Below, piece by piece: positions 1 through 5,960 of a DNA stretch of 6,996 nt. Every line of letters begins with the position of its first letter. The first letter of the stretch is position 1. The notes under the pieces were generated by a model, which had not been told where the DNA came from, searched no databases, and saw only the letters and a list, made by a program, of their open reading frames with translations. This stretch comes from an uncultured Eubacteriales bacterium (lineage in GTDB: Bacteria; Bacillota; Clostridia; Oscillospirales; Oscillospiraceae). The position numbers and the translations under genes are program-made. The stretch lies in assembly GCA_900554625.1 (NCBI GenBank), contig USHP01000103.1:1-6996 (forward strand), in the 5' to 3' direction.

Positions 1-194
1 CTCTATTGCTTTATCTTCCGATGGAACCAACCCGAGATCTCTGTAAAGAGATTCCACTTCCCGCTCCAGCAGACTGTCGTCGGAGGATAGGGCGGGCAGG
101 TCCAGCTGGGCCATAAACCCCTCCGCCGCCCCACGGGACAAGGCGGGAAACAATCGATCCCGAATGGCGGGAGCGTCCAGACCCTGCTTTTGCA
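1..194 (-). other. Unidentified coding-like sequence fused to the histidine kinase
   Basis: Reading the kinase frame onward from about base 194 gives roughly 64 residues beginning near QKQGLDAPAIRDRLFPALS and ending VPSEDKAIE at the window edge. The composition looks coding: no stop, many GAC, CTG, GCC and CCC codons, and a helix-rich acidic protein. I do not recognise the family. It contains none of the ATPase motifs that should occur here. It may be the end of an inserted mobile element or neighbouring gene joined to the kinase by recombination, or an assembly chimera. The junction is placed only by loss of kinase similarity, so it is uncertain by several codons. Confidence 0.5.
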
Positions 195-2073
195 GCTCCA
201 CGTAGACACGCGAGCCCTCAAGCGCATATTGTGCCGCGTTCTTGATGAGGTTCTGAAAAACACGGTACATGCGCTGCCCATCAGCATAAACGGGGAAGTC
301 TTCCTGCGGGATTTGCACGCGCCACGTCAGCTCGCTGTCGTTCATCACACCGTCCATATCTCCGAGCGTCTGCCGCAAAAGCTTATCGAGACCGATGTAT
401 TCCGGCATCAGCGTAATATTGCCGGTTGCGGCTTTAGAGACATCGAAAATATCTTGCAGCATGTGGCGCAGACGGTCTGCTTTCTGCGAGACGATTTTCA
501 AATAATCCTGCATGTGCGGCGGCAGATCCGGCTCGGTCTTCATCAGTTCGATATAGCTGATGATGGACGTGAGCGGCGTTTTGATGTCGTGCGAAACATT
601 CGTGATAAGCTCCACCTTCGTGCGCTCGGATTTGATGCCTTCCTCCACCGCGATACGGATGCCGTCACGGATCATATTGAGCTGCATAGCGGAATCATAA
701 AGCGGGGAAGTAGCGGGCAGGTGATTCATCGCGTCAAGGTCGCCCTTGTACATTTGCTCCACCTGCTCCATCAGCTTGCCGTAATCGCGCAGGTCGTCGC
801 GCAGTGCCCACGCAAACCATACAAGCGTACCCACACCCGCGAAAAACAGACCAACGTAAAACGCGACAAACCAAATCGTACCCATCAACCAATGGCTGTA
901 AAAGAAAACATATCCTAAAATACCTACGATGCAAAGCCCCACCAAAATACCGGCAGTCGCCATGTATTTGCGGTAAACAATCTGCTCGAATTTTTTTCCT
1001 TCGCGGTTGCCAAGCACAAGCTTCAAAACGGAATGAATGATGTTGTGCCGATAAATCCGCCGGTTGTGAGAAATATCGATGCCAAGCAAATAGAACACAA
1101 AGAACACAGAGAACAGGGTAACAGCTGTGCCTGCAAGGTCAAATCCATACGAAATGGTATTGAGCACAACAAAAGCCCATACAAATACAGCTATGACTTT
1201 GATTTCTATCCAAATCCATTTGAGTCCGTGTGCAATGTAGCGCTCAAGCAGCTTTCTGTCCTGCCGGAACAAAATGGAGAACAGCAGCACCAGAACGAAC
1301 ATAATCACCGCTGCCATAATCAACCCCATATAAAAATATATGGTTTTCATTTGCAACTGCGCTGCGCTGACAATTTCGTTCGAGGAGTAGTAAGAGGTCG
1401 GCTCTGTGCGCACCGCAAAACTGATTTTAGGCGATTGAACGCTACTTTGTCTCAATGCTTCCAGTGTATACGAAAGCGTATTTGTATAAACTGCACCCGG
1501 TGTATCACTGCTGAAAACACAGTCTAAAGCACCGTCTTTATCGCTGTGATAAATTCTGACTACACCTTCTTCGCAGATGAAAAGGTAATTGAACCCCTCC
1601 GGCAGCGTCTGTGCATCCCAGTTTGAGTCATTCGTCACCGTTTTACCGGCAGGGTCTGTGCTATAGCTTGTTACGGAATAGAGGTCGTCTTTAGAAATCG
1701 ATTCCACATAGACCGTGGAGACCGTTGTGCCGGTTTCGTCACGCGAAACATAGTAATGATAGCTGCTCGATGCTACGGCGTCTTCGTCTGCATCTTCGTC
1801 GGAAGCCGCATTTGAATTCGCGGCGGTATCGCCTTGCGTACTGTAATACAATCGCTCAAACAGCGCGGAAGCATTTTCTTTATATGTGTCTGTCTCGCGT
1901 AGGTCACCCGAAAGCGCTTGTCCGATCTCGGTAAAAAAATAGCTACCCTCGTCAAAAATGCTTCGTCCGTAGTATATGGCAAATATCAAACCCGCAATAA
2001 TAGAAAACGCGCACAGCAAAAAGCAGAACCAGGCGAAAACACCACGGGCAAGGTTAGTGCTTTTCAATTTCAT
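1..2073 (-). CDS. Sensor histidine kinase, C-terminally truncated and fused in frame to foreign sequence; runs off the window
   Basis: This is the membrane sensor kinase partner of the adjacent response regulator. The reading frame is open from ATG 2073 to base 1 (691 codons, no stop). Visible order: TM1 about residues 10-34; an extracytoplasmic sensor region about 35-245 with an acidic run near 92-98; five further hydrophobic segments (about 249-269, 291-311, 314-334, 371-392, 396-424); a linker; the HisKA H-box NVSHDIKTPLTS with phospho-acceptor His495; and the ATPase N-box NLIKN (N608, N612). Similarity to the kinase family stops near residue 627 (VYVEL). The G1 (DxGxG), F and G2 boxes expected next are absent. 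The following 64 residues are unlike any kinase, so the protein should not bind ATP normally. Start 2073 has GGGGGAT upstream and overlaps the regulator stop by 20 bases, suggesting translational coupling. Kinase identity is secure; functionality is doubtful. Confidence 0.85.
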   Translation of the reverse strand, partial: MKLKSTNLARGVFAWFCFLLCAFSIIAGLIFAIYYGRSIFDEGSYFFTEIGQALSGDLRETDTYKENASALFERLYYSTQGDTAANSNAASDEDADEDAVASSSYHYYVSRDETGTTVSTVYVESISKDDLYSVTSYSTDPAGKTVTNDSNWDAQTLPEGFNYLFICEEGVVRIYHSDKDGALDCVFSSDTPGAVYTNTLSYTLEALRQSSVQSPKISFAVRTEPTSYYSSNEIVSAAQLQMKTIYFYMGLIMAAVIMFVLVLLFSILFRQDRKLLERYIAHGLKWIWIEIKVIAVFVWAFVVLNTISYGFDLAGTAVTLFSVFFVFYLLGIDISHNRRIYRHNIIHSVLKLVLGNREGKKFEQIVYRKYMATAGILVGLCIVGILGYVFFYSHWLMGTIWFVAFYVGLFFAGVGTLVWFAWALRDDLRDYGKLMEQVEQMYKGDLDAMNHLPATSPLYDSAMQLNMIRDGIRIAVEEGIKSERTKVELITNVSHDIKTPLTSIISYIELMKTEPDLPPHMQDYLKIVSQKADRLRHMLQDIFDVSKAATGNITLMPEYIGLDKLLRQTLGDMDGVMNDSELTWRVQIPQEDFPVYADGQRMYRVFQNLIKNAAQYALEGSRVYVELQKQGLDAPAIRDRLFPALSRGAAEGFMAQLDLPALSSDDSLLEREVESLYRDLGLVPSEDKAIE

Positions 2074-2763
2074 AACCGATCCCCCATACCACTTTCAAGT
2101 ATTCCGGCTCGCTCGGGTTCAGCTCGATTTTCTCGCGAATTCTGCGGATGTGCACCATCACGGTGTTTTCCGCCGAGTACGCGGGTTCGTTCCAGATGCG
2201 GCTGTAAATTTCCTCGGCGGGGAAGATGCGGCCCGGGTGCTTCATCAAAAGCTCCACGATTTTCGTTTCCGTCGCCGTCAGTTTTACAGGCTCGCCGTCC
2301 GCATACAGCACATGCTCGTCCAGCTTGAACGTCAAACGCCCGTTCACGATCACGTTGTCGCTGCGCGTGTTGATGTCGCCGAGGTCAGTGTAGCGCCGCA
2401 GCTGCGATTTCACCCGCGCGCCACAAGCTCCATCGGGTTGAACGGCTTCGAAATGTAATCGTCCGCGCCCATGGAAAGACCGAGAATTTTGTCGCTGTCT
2501 TCGCCTTTTGCGGAAAGAATGATGATGGGCAGATTTTTCTTTTCGCGAATTTTCATCACGGCGGAAAGTCCGTCCAGCTTCGGCATCATCACGTCGATGA
2601 TGATCAGATGCACTTCGCGGGAGGTCACGCAATCCAGCGCCTGCAAGCCGTCGTAAGCGTTCAGTACATGGTAGCCCTCGCGCTCCAGCGTAATGGTAAT
2701 GGCGCGCACGATCTCGTGGTCGTCATCCACAACCAAAATGGTTTTCTTATTCATATCCGGCAT
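2054..2763 (-). pseudogene. OmpR/PhoB-family response regulator broken by a frameshift
   Basis: A receiver domain and a winged-helix DNA-binding domain are both present but in different frames. The first frame (2763 to 2410, 117 residues) has the acidic pair D13/D14, phospho-acceptor Asp57 in IIIDVMMP, Ser84 and Lys106 (SKPFNPMELVAR), and ends at TGA 2412-2410. The second frame continues with VKSQLRRYTDLGD and a complete Trans_Reg_C winged helix (KLTATETKIVELLMKHPGR, then EEIYSRIW, TVMVHIRRIREKIE, VWGIGYEIE), ending at TAA 2056-2054. Family members normally read ARVKSQLRRY here, so two extra G residues (or one missing base) in GCGCGCGGGTGAAA explain the break. Repaired length would be about 235 residues, normal for the family. 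Start 2763 is chosen because AAGGAGG (2777-2771) sits 7 bases upstream; ATG 2754 is too far away. As it stands only a receiver fragment could be made. Confidence 0.85.
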
Positions 2764-2960
2764 AAAATGCCCTCCTTTTCACTCCATGCTGAAAGTATAC
2801 AGAACACCTCTTACAAAATCGGGAATAGAATTCTTACAATCAGCTTACAATTCATCTTTTTATCATTGTACAGGATTTTCATGTGCTTCGCAATGCTATC
2901 CCGGTTCTTTTTTATGCGGCTGCACATACTCTTTATAAAAAGAAATAGGGGGAACGCAGA
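2764..2960. other. Divergent intergenic region between the regulator and the rightward genes
   Basis: This AT-rich stretch separates the leftward two-component operon from the rightward XRE genes. It holds the TTGTAAG repeats and the leftward -10 described separately. Rightward, TATAAA (2934-2939) with weak TTTATG (2911-2916) at 17-base spacing is a possible promoter. The octamer TGCACATA occurs at 2921-2928 and again at 2968-2975. The translations across it look non-coding. If the conjugative element has an edge inside this window, this is one possible place, but I see no clear attachment core. Confidence 0.4.
2794..2850 (-). promoter_or_regulatory. Candidate promoter and direct-repeat operator of the two-component operon
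   Basis: On the minus strand, TTGTAAG occurs at 2850-2844 and 2839-2833 (11-base period), and TTTGTAAG at 2817-2810. A good -10 TATACT lies at 2799-2794, with no consensus -35 (CCGATT at the expected place). The start site would be near 2787, giving a short leader to the AAGGAGG. Tandem direct repeats with helical period upstream of a promoter with a poor -35 are typical of OmpR/PhoB-family activator sites, so autoregulation by the adjacent regulator is the likely design. This is motif reading only. Confidence 0.45.
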
Positions 2961-3065
2961 ATGAAAGTGCACATATTCGGTAAAAAGCAGGTGCTTTATG
3001 TTGTTTTACCGATAGTAATCTCAATCACACAGGGATTTACCTCTATTCCAAAGGCAAGATCATGA
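2961..3065 (+). CDS. Possible 34-residue hydrophobic leader peptide upstream of the XRE regulator
   Basis: ATG 2961 is preceded by AGGGGGA (2947-2953) at 7-base spacing and opens a 34-codon frame ending in TGA 3063-3065. The peptide has a basic start (MKVHIFGKK) followed by a hydrophobic stretch (VLYVVLPIVISI), so it could sit in the membrane. Its stop overlaps the ATG of the next gene as ATGA, and that gene lacks a good ribosome site of its own, so this frame may exist to couple its translation. It could also be a chance ORF or the remnant of a membrane protein. I do not recognise it. Confidence 0.35.
   Translation: MKVHIFGKKQVLYVVLPIVISITQGFTSIPKARS
2977..3012. repeat. 9-bp perfect inverted repeat upstream of the XRE gene
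   Basis: TCGGTAAAA (2977-2985) and TTTTACCGA (3004-3012) are perfect complements around an 18-base spacer. Two more pairs form outside if T2976 is bulged. It lies 50-85 bases before the regulator start and inside the small leader frame. XRE repressors commonly bind such dyads to autoregulate, so an operator is the simplest reading; an RNA hairpin is the alternative. Confidence 0.4.
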
Positions 3066-3529
3066 TTCACTTGACCTTTGATTACCAAAGCGACGAAGGC
3101 TGTACTACACCGGGCCAATATTTGAGGTATCACCGGACATTCCAGGGCCTCACTACAAGAGAACTGGCAGAAAAGGTAGGTGTTGTGCCCGCAACGCTGG
3201 TTCTGTATGAGAATGACCGGCACCCCATCAAGCACAGTACGGCGGTGGCACTTGCAAATGTGTTGGGGATTGACCGCAGCAGACTTCTGGATGAGTACAC
3301 TGTCTTTGTAGATTATCCGTACTCCTCACTTTTGAAAAAGGTGCGGCGGGAGCTTTCCTTTACTCAAATGCAGATGGCTGAAGTTATCGGAATAGGACAA
3401 ACGACTTATTCCGGTTGGGAAAGAGAAGTCCGTGTTCCGCGTCGTAAAGAGCACGAAAAAATCCTCGCCGCAATGAAAAAACTAAAGGTAGATGTTGATA
3501 CATACCTCTGCCAACCAAATCCTCTCTGA
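3062..3529 (+). CDS. Double helix-turn-helix XRE/Cro-family transcriptional regulator
   Basis: This 155-residue cytoplasmic DNA-binding protein is likely a regulator of the surrounding element. Two HTH_3-like units are visible. The first is at about residues 17-73 (PGQYLRYHRT..., TTRELAEKVGVVPATLVLYE, ending ALANVLGID). The second is at about 88-141 (SSLLKKVRRELSFTQMQMAE, then VIGIGQTTYSGWEREVRVP). Both follow the XRE pattern of a helix, the TQxELAE-type turn and a recognition helix ending in YE or WE. Two tandem XRE domains in one chain are less common than one and could let a monomer bind both half-sites. Start 3062 overlaps the stop of the preceding small frame (ATGA). No convincing Shine-Dalgarno precedes it and no in-frame ATG, GTG or TTG lies upstream before TAA 2981, so coupling is likely. 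No ligand or protease domain is seen. Confidence 0.8.
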   Translation: MIHLTFDYQSDEGCTTPGQYLRYHRTFQGLTTRELAEKVGVVPATLVLYENDRHPIKHSTAVALANVLGIDRSRLLDEYTVFVDYPYSSLLKKVRRELSFTQMQMAEVIGIGQTTYSGWEREVRVPRRKEHEKILAAMKKLKVDVDTYLCQPNPL

Positions 3530-3544
3530 TTGAAAATCGCACAT

Positions 3545-3574
3545 TTGCGGTGCGGCGTTCTTCCTATATATAAT
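3545..3574 (+). promoter_or_regulatory. Promoter of the 54-residue protein gene
   Basis: A perfect -10 TATAAT (3569-3574) is preceded by TTGCGG (3545-3550) at 18-base spacing. The predicted start near 3581 leaves a leader of about 18 bases that carries the AAAGGAGG site. The 12-bp inverted repeat described separately straddles the -10, so a repressor could also act here. Confidence 0.55.
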
Positions 3575-3596
3575 GAAAACGTAAAGGAGGAACGCC
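3554..3596 (+). promoter_or_regulatory. Inverted repeat that would sequester the ribosome binding site in read-through RNA
   Basis: GGCGTTCTTCCT (3554-3565) pairs with AGGAGGAACGCC (3585-3596) as 12 consecutive pairs with a single G-U. The loop (3566-3584) contains the -10. The 3' arm covers the Shine-Dalgarno of the gene at 3599. RNA coming from the upstream regulator gene would fold and hide the site. RNA started at the local promoter (near 3581) lacks the 5' arm and keeps the site free. As DNA the same repeat could be an operator. Confidence 0.55.
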
Positions 3597-3598
3597 TT

Positions 3599-3763
3599 AT
3601 GAAAAAAAGAAAATTTAAGATATACATCTCGCCCGCTGAGAACAGCATTGTGATCCAGAGCCTTAACCGCCTGCGCAATACCATGCTCCGGGAGAACCGG
3701 GACACCGGGTGTCTGGATGAACTTCTGCTCAAGGTGATGTGCACCCCGGTGAAGAAGGTGTAA
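3599..3763 (+). CDS. Small basic protein of 54 residues, function unknown
   Basis: ATG 3599 has AAAGGAGG (3583-3590) 8 bases upstream, its own promoter and a strong terminator 22 bases after its stop, so it is very likely a real monocistronic gene. The product starts strongly basic (MKKRKFKIYI) and continues as an amphipathic helical stretch (IVIQSLNRLRNTMLRE) and a second helix (CLDELLLKVM). A short strand followed by two helices loosely recalls ribbon-helix-helix DNA-binding proteins, but no signature confirms that. It has no signal peptide or membrane segment. Its place between an XRE regulator and parAB suggests a regulatory or accessory role in the element. I do not recognise the family. 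Confidence 0.65.
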   Translation: MKKRKFKIYISPAENSIVIQSLNRLRNTMLRENRDTGCLDELLLKVMCTPVKKV

Positions 3764-3785
3764 AATTACATACCGTTGCTTTATG

Positions 3786-3822
3786 AGCCGCTTATTCTTT
3801 GTATAGAGTAAGCGGCTTTTTT
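3786..3822 (+). terminator. Strong intrinsic terminator after the small gene
   Basis: AGCCGCTTATTC (3786-3797) pairs with GAGTAAGCGGCT (3806-3817) with one G-U, leaving an 8-base loop, and is followed at once by a run of T (3817-3822). It closes the small-protein transcription unit and separates it from parA. Confidence 0.85.
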
Positions 3823-3907
3823 CATGCCCATCTTTCGGATTCTACGCATACATAGCCGTTCATCTTGCCAATGGGCGGCTAAATCTATGAAGAAGGAGGA
3901 CATGAAA
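3823..3907 (+). promoter_or_regulatory. parA leader with competing hairpin arms; no clear promoter
   Basis: Only about 80 bases lie between the terminator and parA, and I find no convincing -35/-10 pair. AGCCG (3854-3858) and GCGGCT (3875-3880) can pair with each other. They also match the arms of the preceding terminator, so alternative folding that weakens the terminator is possible. Shine-Dalgarno AAGGAGGA lies at 3893-3900. Confidence 0.3.
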
Positions 3908-4756
3908 ATGCCGGAACAAAGAAGCCGCCCCAGGGATAGCCGCGTGATCGCGCTGGCCAACCAGAAAGGCGGCACAGGCAAAACCACCACGACGGTGAAC
4001 CTGGGCATTGGTTTAGCCCGTCTGGGGAAAAAGGTGCTGCTCATTGACGCAGACCCCCAGGGCGACCTCACCACCTGCCTGGGCTGGCAAAACCAAGACA
4101 GCCTGCCCACCACCCTGGCCACCGTCATGGAAAAGGTGATCCGGGATGAGCCATTCACCACGGATGAGGGCATTTTGCACCACAGCGAGGGCGTAGACCT
4201 TATGCCCGCCAACATTGAGCTGTCCGCACTGGAAATGAGCCTGGTCAACGCCATGAGCCGGGAGTTTACGCTGAGAACCTATATCAATGAAGCCAAGAAG
4301 CACTATGACGTAGTTCTCATTGACTGTATGCCGTCCCTGGGTATGATTACGATCAACGCCCTGGCTGCGGCGGACAGCGTGATTATCCCGGTGCAGGCCC
4401 ACTATCTCCCCGCCAAGGGCATGACCCAGCTTATGAAAACCATCAATAAAGTGAAACGGCAGATCAACCCGGCTCTGAAGGTGGACGGGGTGCTGCTCAC
4501 TCTGGTGGATGGGCGCACAAACCTTGCCAGACAGACAGCGGATACACTGCGGCAGAGTTACGGGAGCGTGTTGAAAATTTATCGTTCCGAGATTCCCGTA
4601 GCCATCAAAGCCGCAGAGATCAGCGCCGCAGGCAAGAGTATTTACGCCTACGACAAGGGAAGCAAGGTGGCCCAGGCTTACGCGGATTTTTCAAAGGAGG
4701 TGCTGGCGGATGGCGAAAAGCAGCGGGCTAAACTTCAATCTTCCCTCAGTCGATGA
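3908..4756 (+). CDS. parA: ParA-family partition ATPase
   Basis: This is the ATPase of a ParABS DNA-partition system, which uses ATP-dependent binding to the nucleoid to move or position ParB-bound DNA. Seen in the 282-residue chain: a deviant Walker A KGGTGKTTT (residues 20-28) with the signature first lysine, Walker A' DADPQGDLT (47-55), Walker B VVLIDCMPSLG (135-145, Asp139), and PVQAHYLPAKG (161-171) typical of ParA/Soj/MinD-type folds. There is no N-terminal helix-turn-helix, so it resembles the short Soj-like type. Two ATGs are in frame at 3902 and 3908. AAGGAGGA (3893-3900) gives 7-base spacing to 3908 and only one base to 3902, so 3908 is preferred. It overlaps parB by 47 bases, indicating one operon. 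In this setting it more likely serves a mobile element than the chromosome. Confidence 0.92.
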   Translation: MPEQRSRPRDSRVIALANQKGGTGKTTTTVNLGIGLARLGKKVLLIDADPQGDLTTCLGWQNQDSLPTTLATVMEKVIRDEPFTTDEGILHHSEGVDLMPANIELSALEMSLVNAMSREFTLRTYINEAKKHYDVVLIDCMPSLGMITINALAAADSVIIPVQAHYLPAKGMTQLMKTINKVKRQINPALKVDGVLLTLVDGRTNLARQTADTLRQSYGSVLKIYRSEIPVAIKAAEISAAGKSIYAYDKGSKVAQAYADFSKEVLADGEKQRAKLQSSLSR

Positions 4757-5681
4757 CCTGTTTTCCACGGAGGAAGAACGGGCCGAGGCACGGCTTGAAA
4801 AAGTTGTCAATCTTTCGCCTTCGGAAATCAGCGACTTCCCGAATCACCCGTTTAAGGTGCGGATGGACGCAGCCATGCAGGAAATGACGGAAAGCGTGAA
4901 GCAGTACGGCGTATTGGTCCCTGCCCTGGTGCGCCCCAAACGGTCGGGCGGCTATGAAATGGTGGCCGGACACCGCAGGAAAAAGGCGGCGGATTTGGCG
5001 GGGCTTGCGGAAATCCCCTGTATTGTGCGGCAGCTCACCGATGATGAAGCCACGATTATCATGGTGGACTCCAACTTGCAGCGGGAGCAGATTCTGCCCT
5101 CGGAGAAGGCGTTTGCCTACAAGATGAAGCTGGACGCTATGAAAAGGCAGGGACAGCGGACGGATTTAACTTGTGAGCCAGTGGCGCACAAGTTAAAAGG
5201 TATGAAATCCAGAGATGTGTTGGCGGAACAAGTAGGCGAAAGTAAAGACCAAATTCGTCGATATATCCGCCTTACCCACCTTATCCCGGAAATTCTGGAA
5301 CTGGTAGATAACTCGGTTCTCAAAGACCAGGAAACTCTCCAGATTGCCATGCGCCCTGCGGTGGAGCTGTCTTACCTGCGAAAAGAAGAACAGGCCGACT
5401 TGTTCGCTATCATGGACGAGATGGACTGCACCCCGTCCCACGCCCAGGCCATCAAAATGCGCCAGATGTCCGAAGCCAAGACTGGAGGGGAACGGCTGGC
5501 CAAAGACGCACTCGTTTCCATTATGAAGGAGGAAAAGCCCAATCAAAAAGAACAGTTCAAAATTCCAAAAGAAAAAATCAGCCGGTTTTTTGCGCCGGGG
5601 ACGCCCACGCAGAAGATCGAGGACACCATTGTTAAGGCGCTGGAACTCTACCGCAAGCGCCAGCGCAGTTTAGAGAGATAG
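4710..5681 (+). CDS. parB: ParB/RepB/Spo0J-family partition protein
   Basis: This is the DNA-binding partner of ParA, expected to load on a parS-like site and stimulate the ParA ATPase. The 323-residue chain shows the ParB N-terminal nuclease-like/CTPase domain at about residues 32-125: SPSEISDFPNHPFKVR, the helix with QYGVLVPALVRP, the phosphate-binding box AGHRRKKAADLAG (86-98, a variant of GERRxRA), then MVDSNLQREQILPSEKA (118-134). A central helix-turn-helix follows (about 166-192, SRDVLAEQVGESKDQIRRYI). The C-terminal part is charged and probably dimerises. AAGGAGG (4694-4700) lies 9 bases before ATG 4710, inside the end of parA. The histidine in GHRR in place of GERR is seen in other mobile-element ParBs. 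It may bind one of the palindromes just downstream. Confidence 0.92.
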   Translation: MAKSSGLNFNLPSVDDLFSTEEERAEARLEKVVNLSPSEISDFPNHPFKVRMDAAMQEMTESVKQYGVLVPALVRPKRSGGYEMVAGHRRKKAADLAGLAEIPCIVRQLTDDEATIIMVDSNLQREQILPSEKAFAYKMKLDAMKRQGQRTDLTCEPVAHKLKGMKSRDVLAEQVGESKDQIRRYIRLTHLIPEILELVDNSVLKDQETLQIAMRPAVELSYLRKEEQADLFAIMDEMDCTPSHAQAIKMRQMSEAKTGGERLAKDALVSIMKEEKPNQKEQFKIPKEKISRFFAPGTPTQKIEDTIVKALELYRKRQRSLER

Positions 5682-5804
5682 TCCACTACCAAGGGAGCAG
5701 TGCGCCCATTTGCAGGGAACCGGCGTTTTCGCTGTTCCCCCTCTCCACACCTCACCCCCTCGTACCACCTAAACAGCCTAAAAAAGAAGATATTTGGGGA
5801 GGCT

Positions 5805-5820
5805 GATTCTTTCAAGAATC
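5805..5820. repeat. 16-base near-perfect palindrome, candidate parS or operator
   Basis: GATTCTT (5805-5811) and AAGAATC (5814-5820) are perfect inverted arms around TC. ParB proteins bind 14-16-base palindromes that usually lie next to parAB, so this is the best-placed parS candidate in the window. It does not match the Bacillus chromosomal parS consensus, and a single copy plus position alone cannot prove the role. Confidence 0.35.
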
Positions 5821-5898
5821 CACAGGTTTGGCAGACAGAACGGATGAGGTGGAGAACGCCTGGCGCGCCTCTCTTTTTTAGAACGTAAACAGAATCCA

Positions 5899-5940
5899 GC
5901 CGCAAGCAGCACATCCAGAGCGATGTGCTTTTTTTGCGGC
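5899..5940 (+). terminator. Intrinsic terminator inside the adhesin leader, nested in an outer stem
   Basis: GCACATC (5909-5915) pairs with GATGTGC (5922-5928) around a 6-base loop, followed by seven T (5929-5935). An outer pairing GCCGCAA (5899-5905) with TTGCGGC (5934-5940) encloses the whole. It ends only 20 bases before the ATG of the next gene, which leaves no room for a promoter, so it can act as an attenuator as well as the end of the parAB unit. Confidence 0.75.
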
Positions 5941-5960
5941 CATTTCAAGGAGGTAACACG

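Larger units (their letters stand above)
5682..5960 (+). other. Non-coding interval with multiple hairpins between parB and the adhesin gene
   Basis: I see no convincing gene in these 279 bases. A 62-codon frame from GTG 5700 has a Pro/Arg/Ser-rich product without features. Structures seen: a hairpin GGGAAC-C-GGCG/CGCT-GTTCCC (5715-5739); a near-perfect palindrome GATTCTTTCAAGAATC (5805-5820); a weaker GAGGTG/CGCCTC stem before T5874-5879 (possible parAB terminator); and a strong terminator at 5909-5935. No good sigma-70-type promoter is visible. The density of structure suggests a regulatory leader and/or a partition site. Confidence 0.5.

Noticed and set aside
3..287. 94-codon minus-strand frame
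   Set aside because: It is a shadow of the histidine kinase frame, which is open through the same bases and carries the recognised N box; the shadow product is Trp/Arg/Pro-rich without motifs.
190..918. 242-codon plus-strand frame
   Set aside because: It is antisense to the kinase domain and His/Arg-rich with no motifs. The minus-strand reading shows clear HisKA and N-box motifs.
2405..2420. Programmed ribosomal frameshift in the response regulator
   Set aside because: There is no X-XXY-YYZ slippery heptamer in the right frame and no clear stimulatory structure. Such regulators are not known to use frameshifting, so a mutation or sequencing error is simpler.
2921..2975. TGCACATA direct repeat as an attachment-site duplication
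   Set aside because: The copies are only 8 bases long and 47 bases apart, with no integrase or element between them, so they are likely chance or regulatory.
4013..4402. 129-codon minus-strand frame inside parA
   Set aside because: It is antisense to conserved ParA motifs, has no ribosome binding site, and shows composition typical of a shadow frame.
5700..5888. 62-codon frame from GTG between parB and the adhesin
   Set aside because: The ribosome site (AAGGGAG) is only moderate and the product is low-complexity Pro/Arg/Ser without features. The stretch is better explained by hairpins and a terminator.
5648..5914. 88-codon minus-strand frame across the parB end and the interval
   Set aside because: It has no good ribosome site or recognisable motif and is antisense to parB and to the hairpin region.
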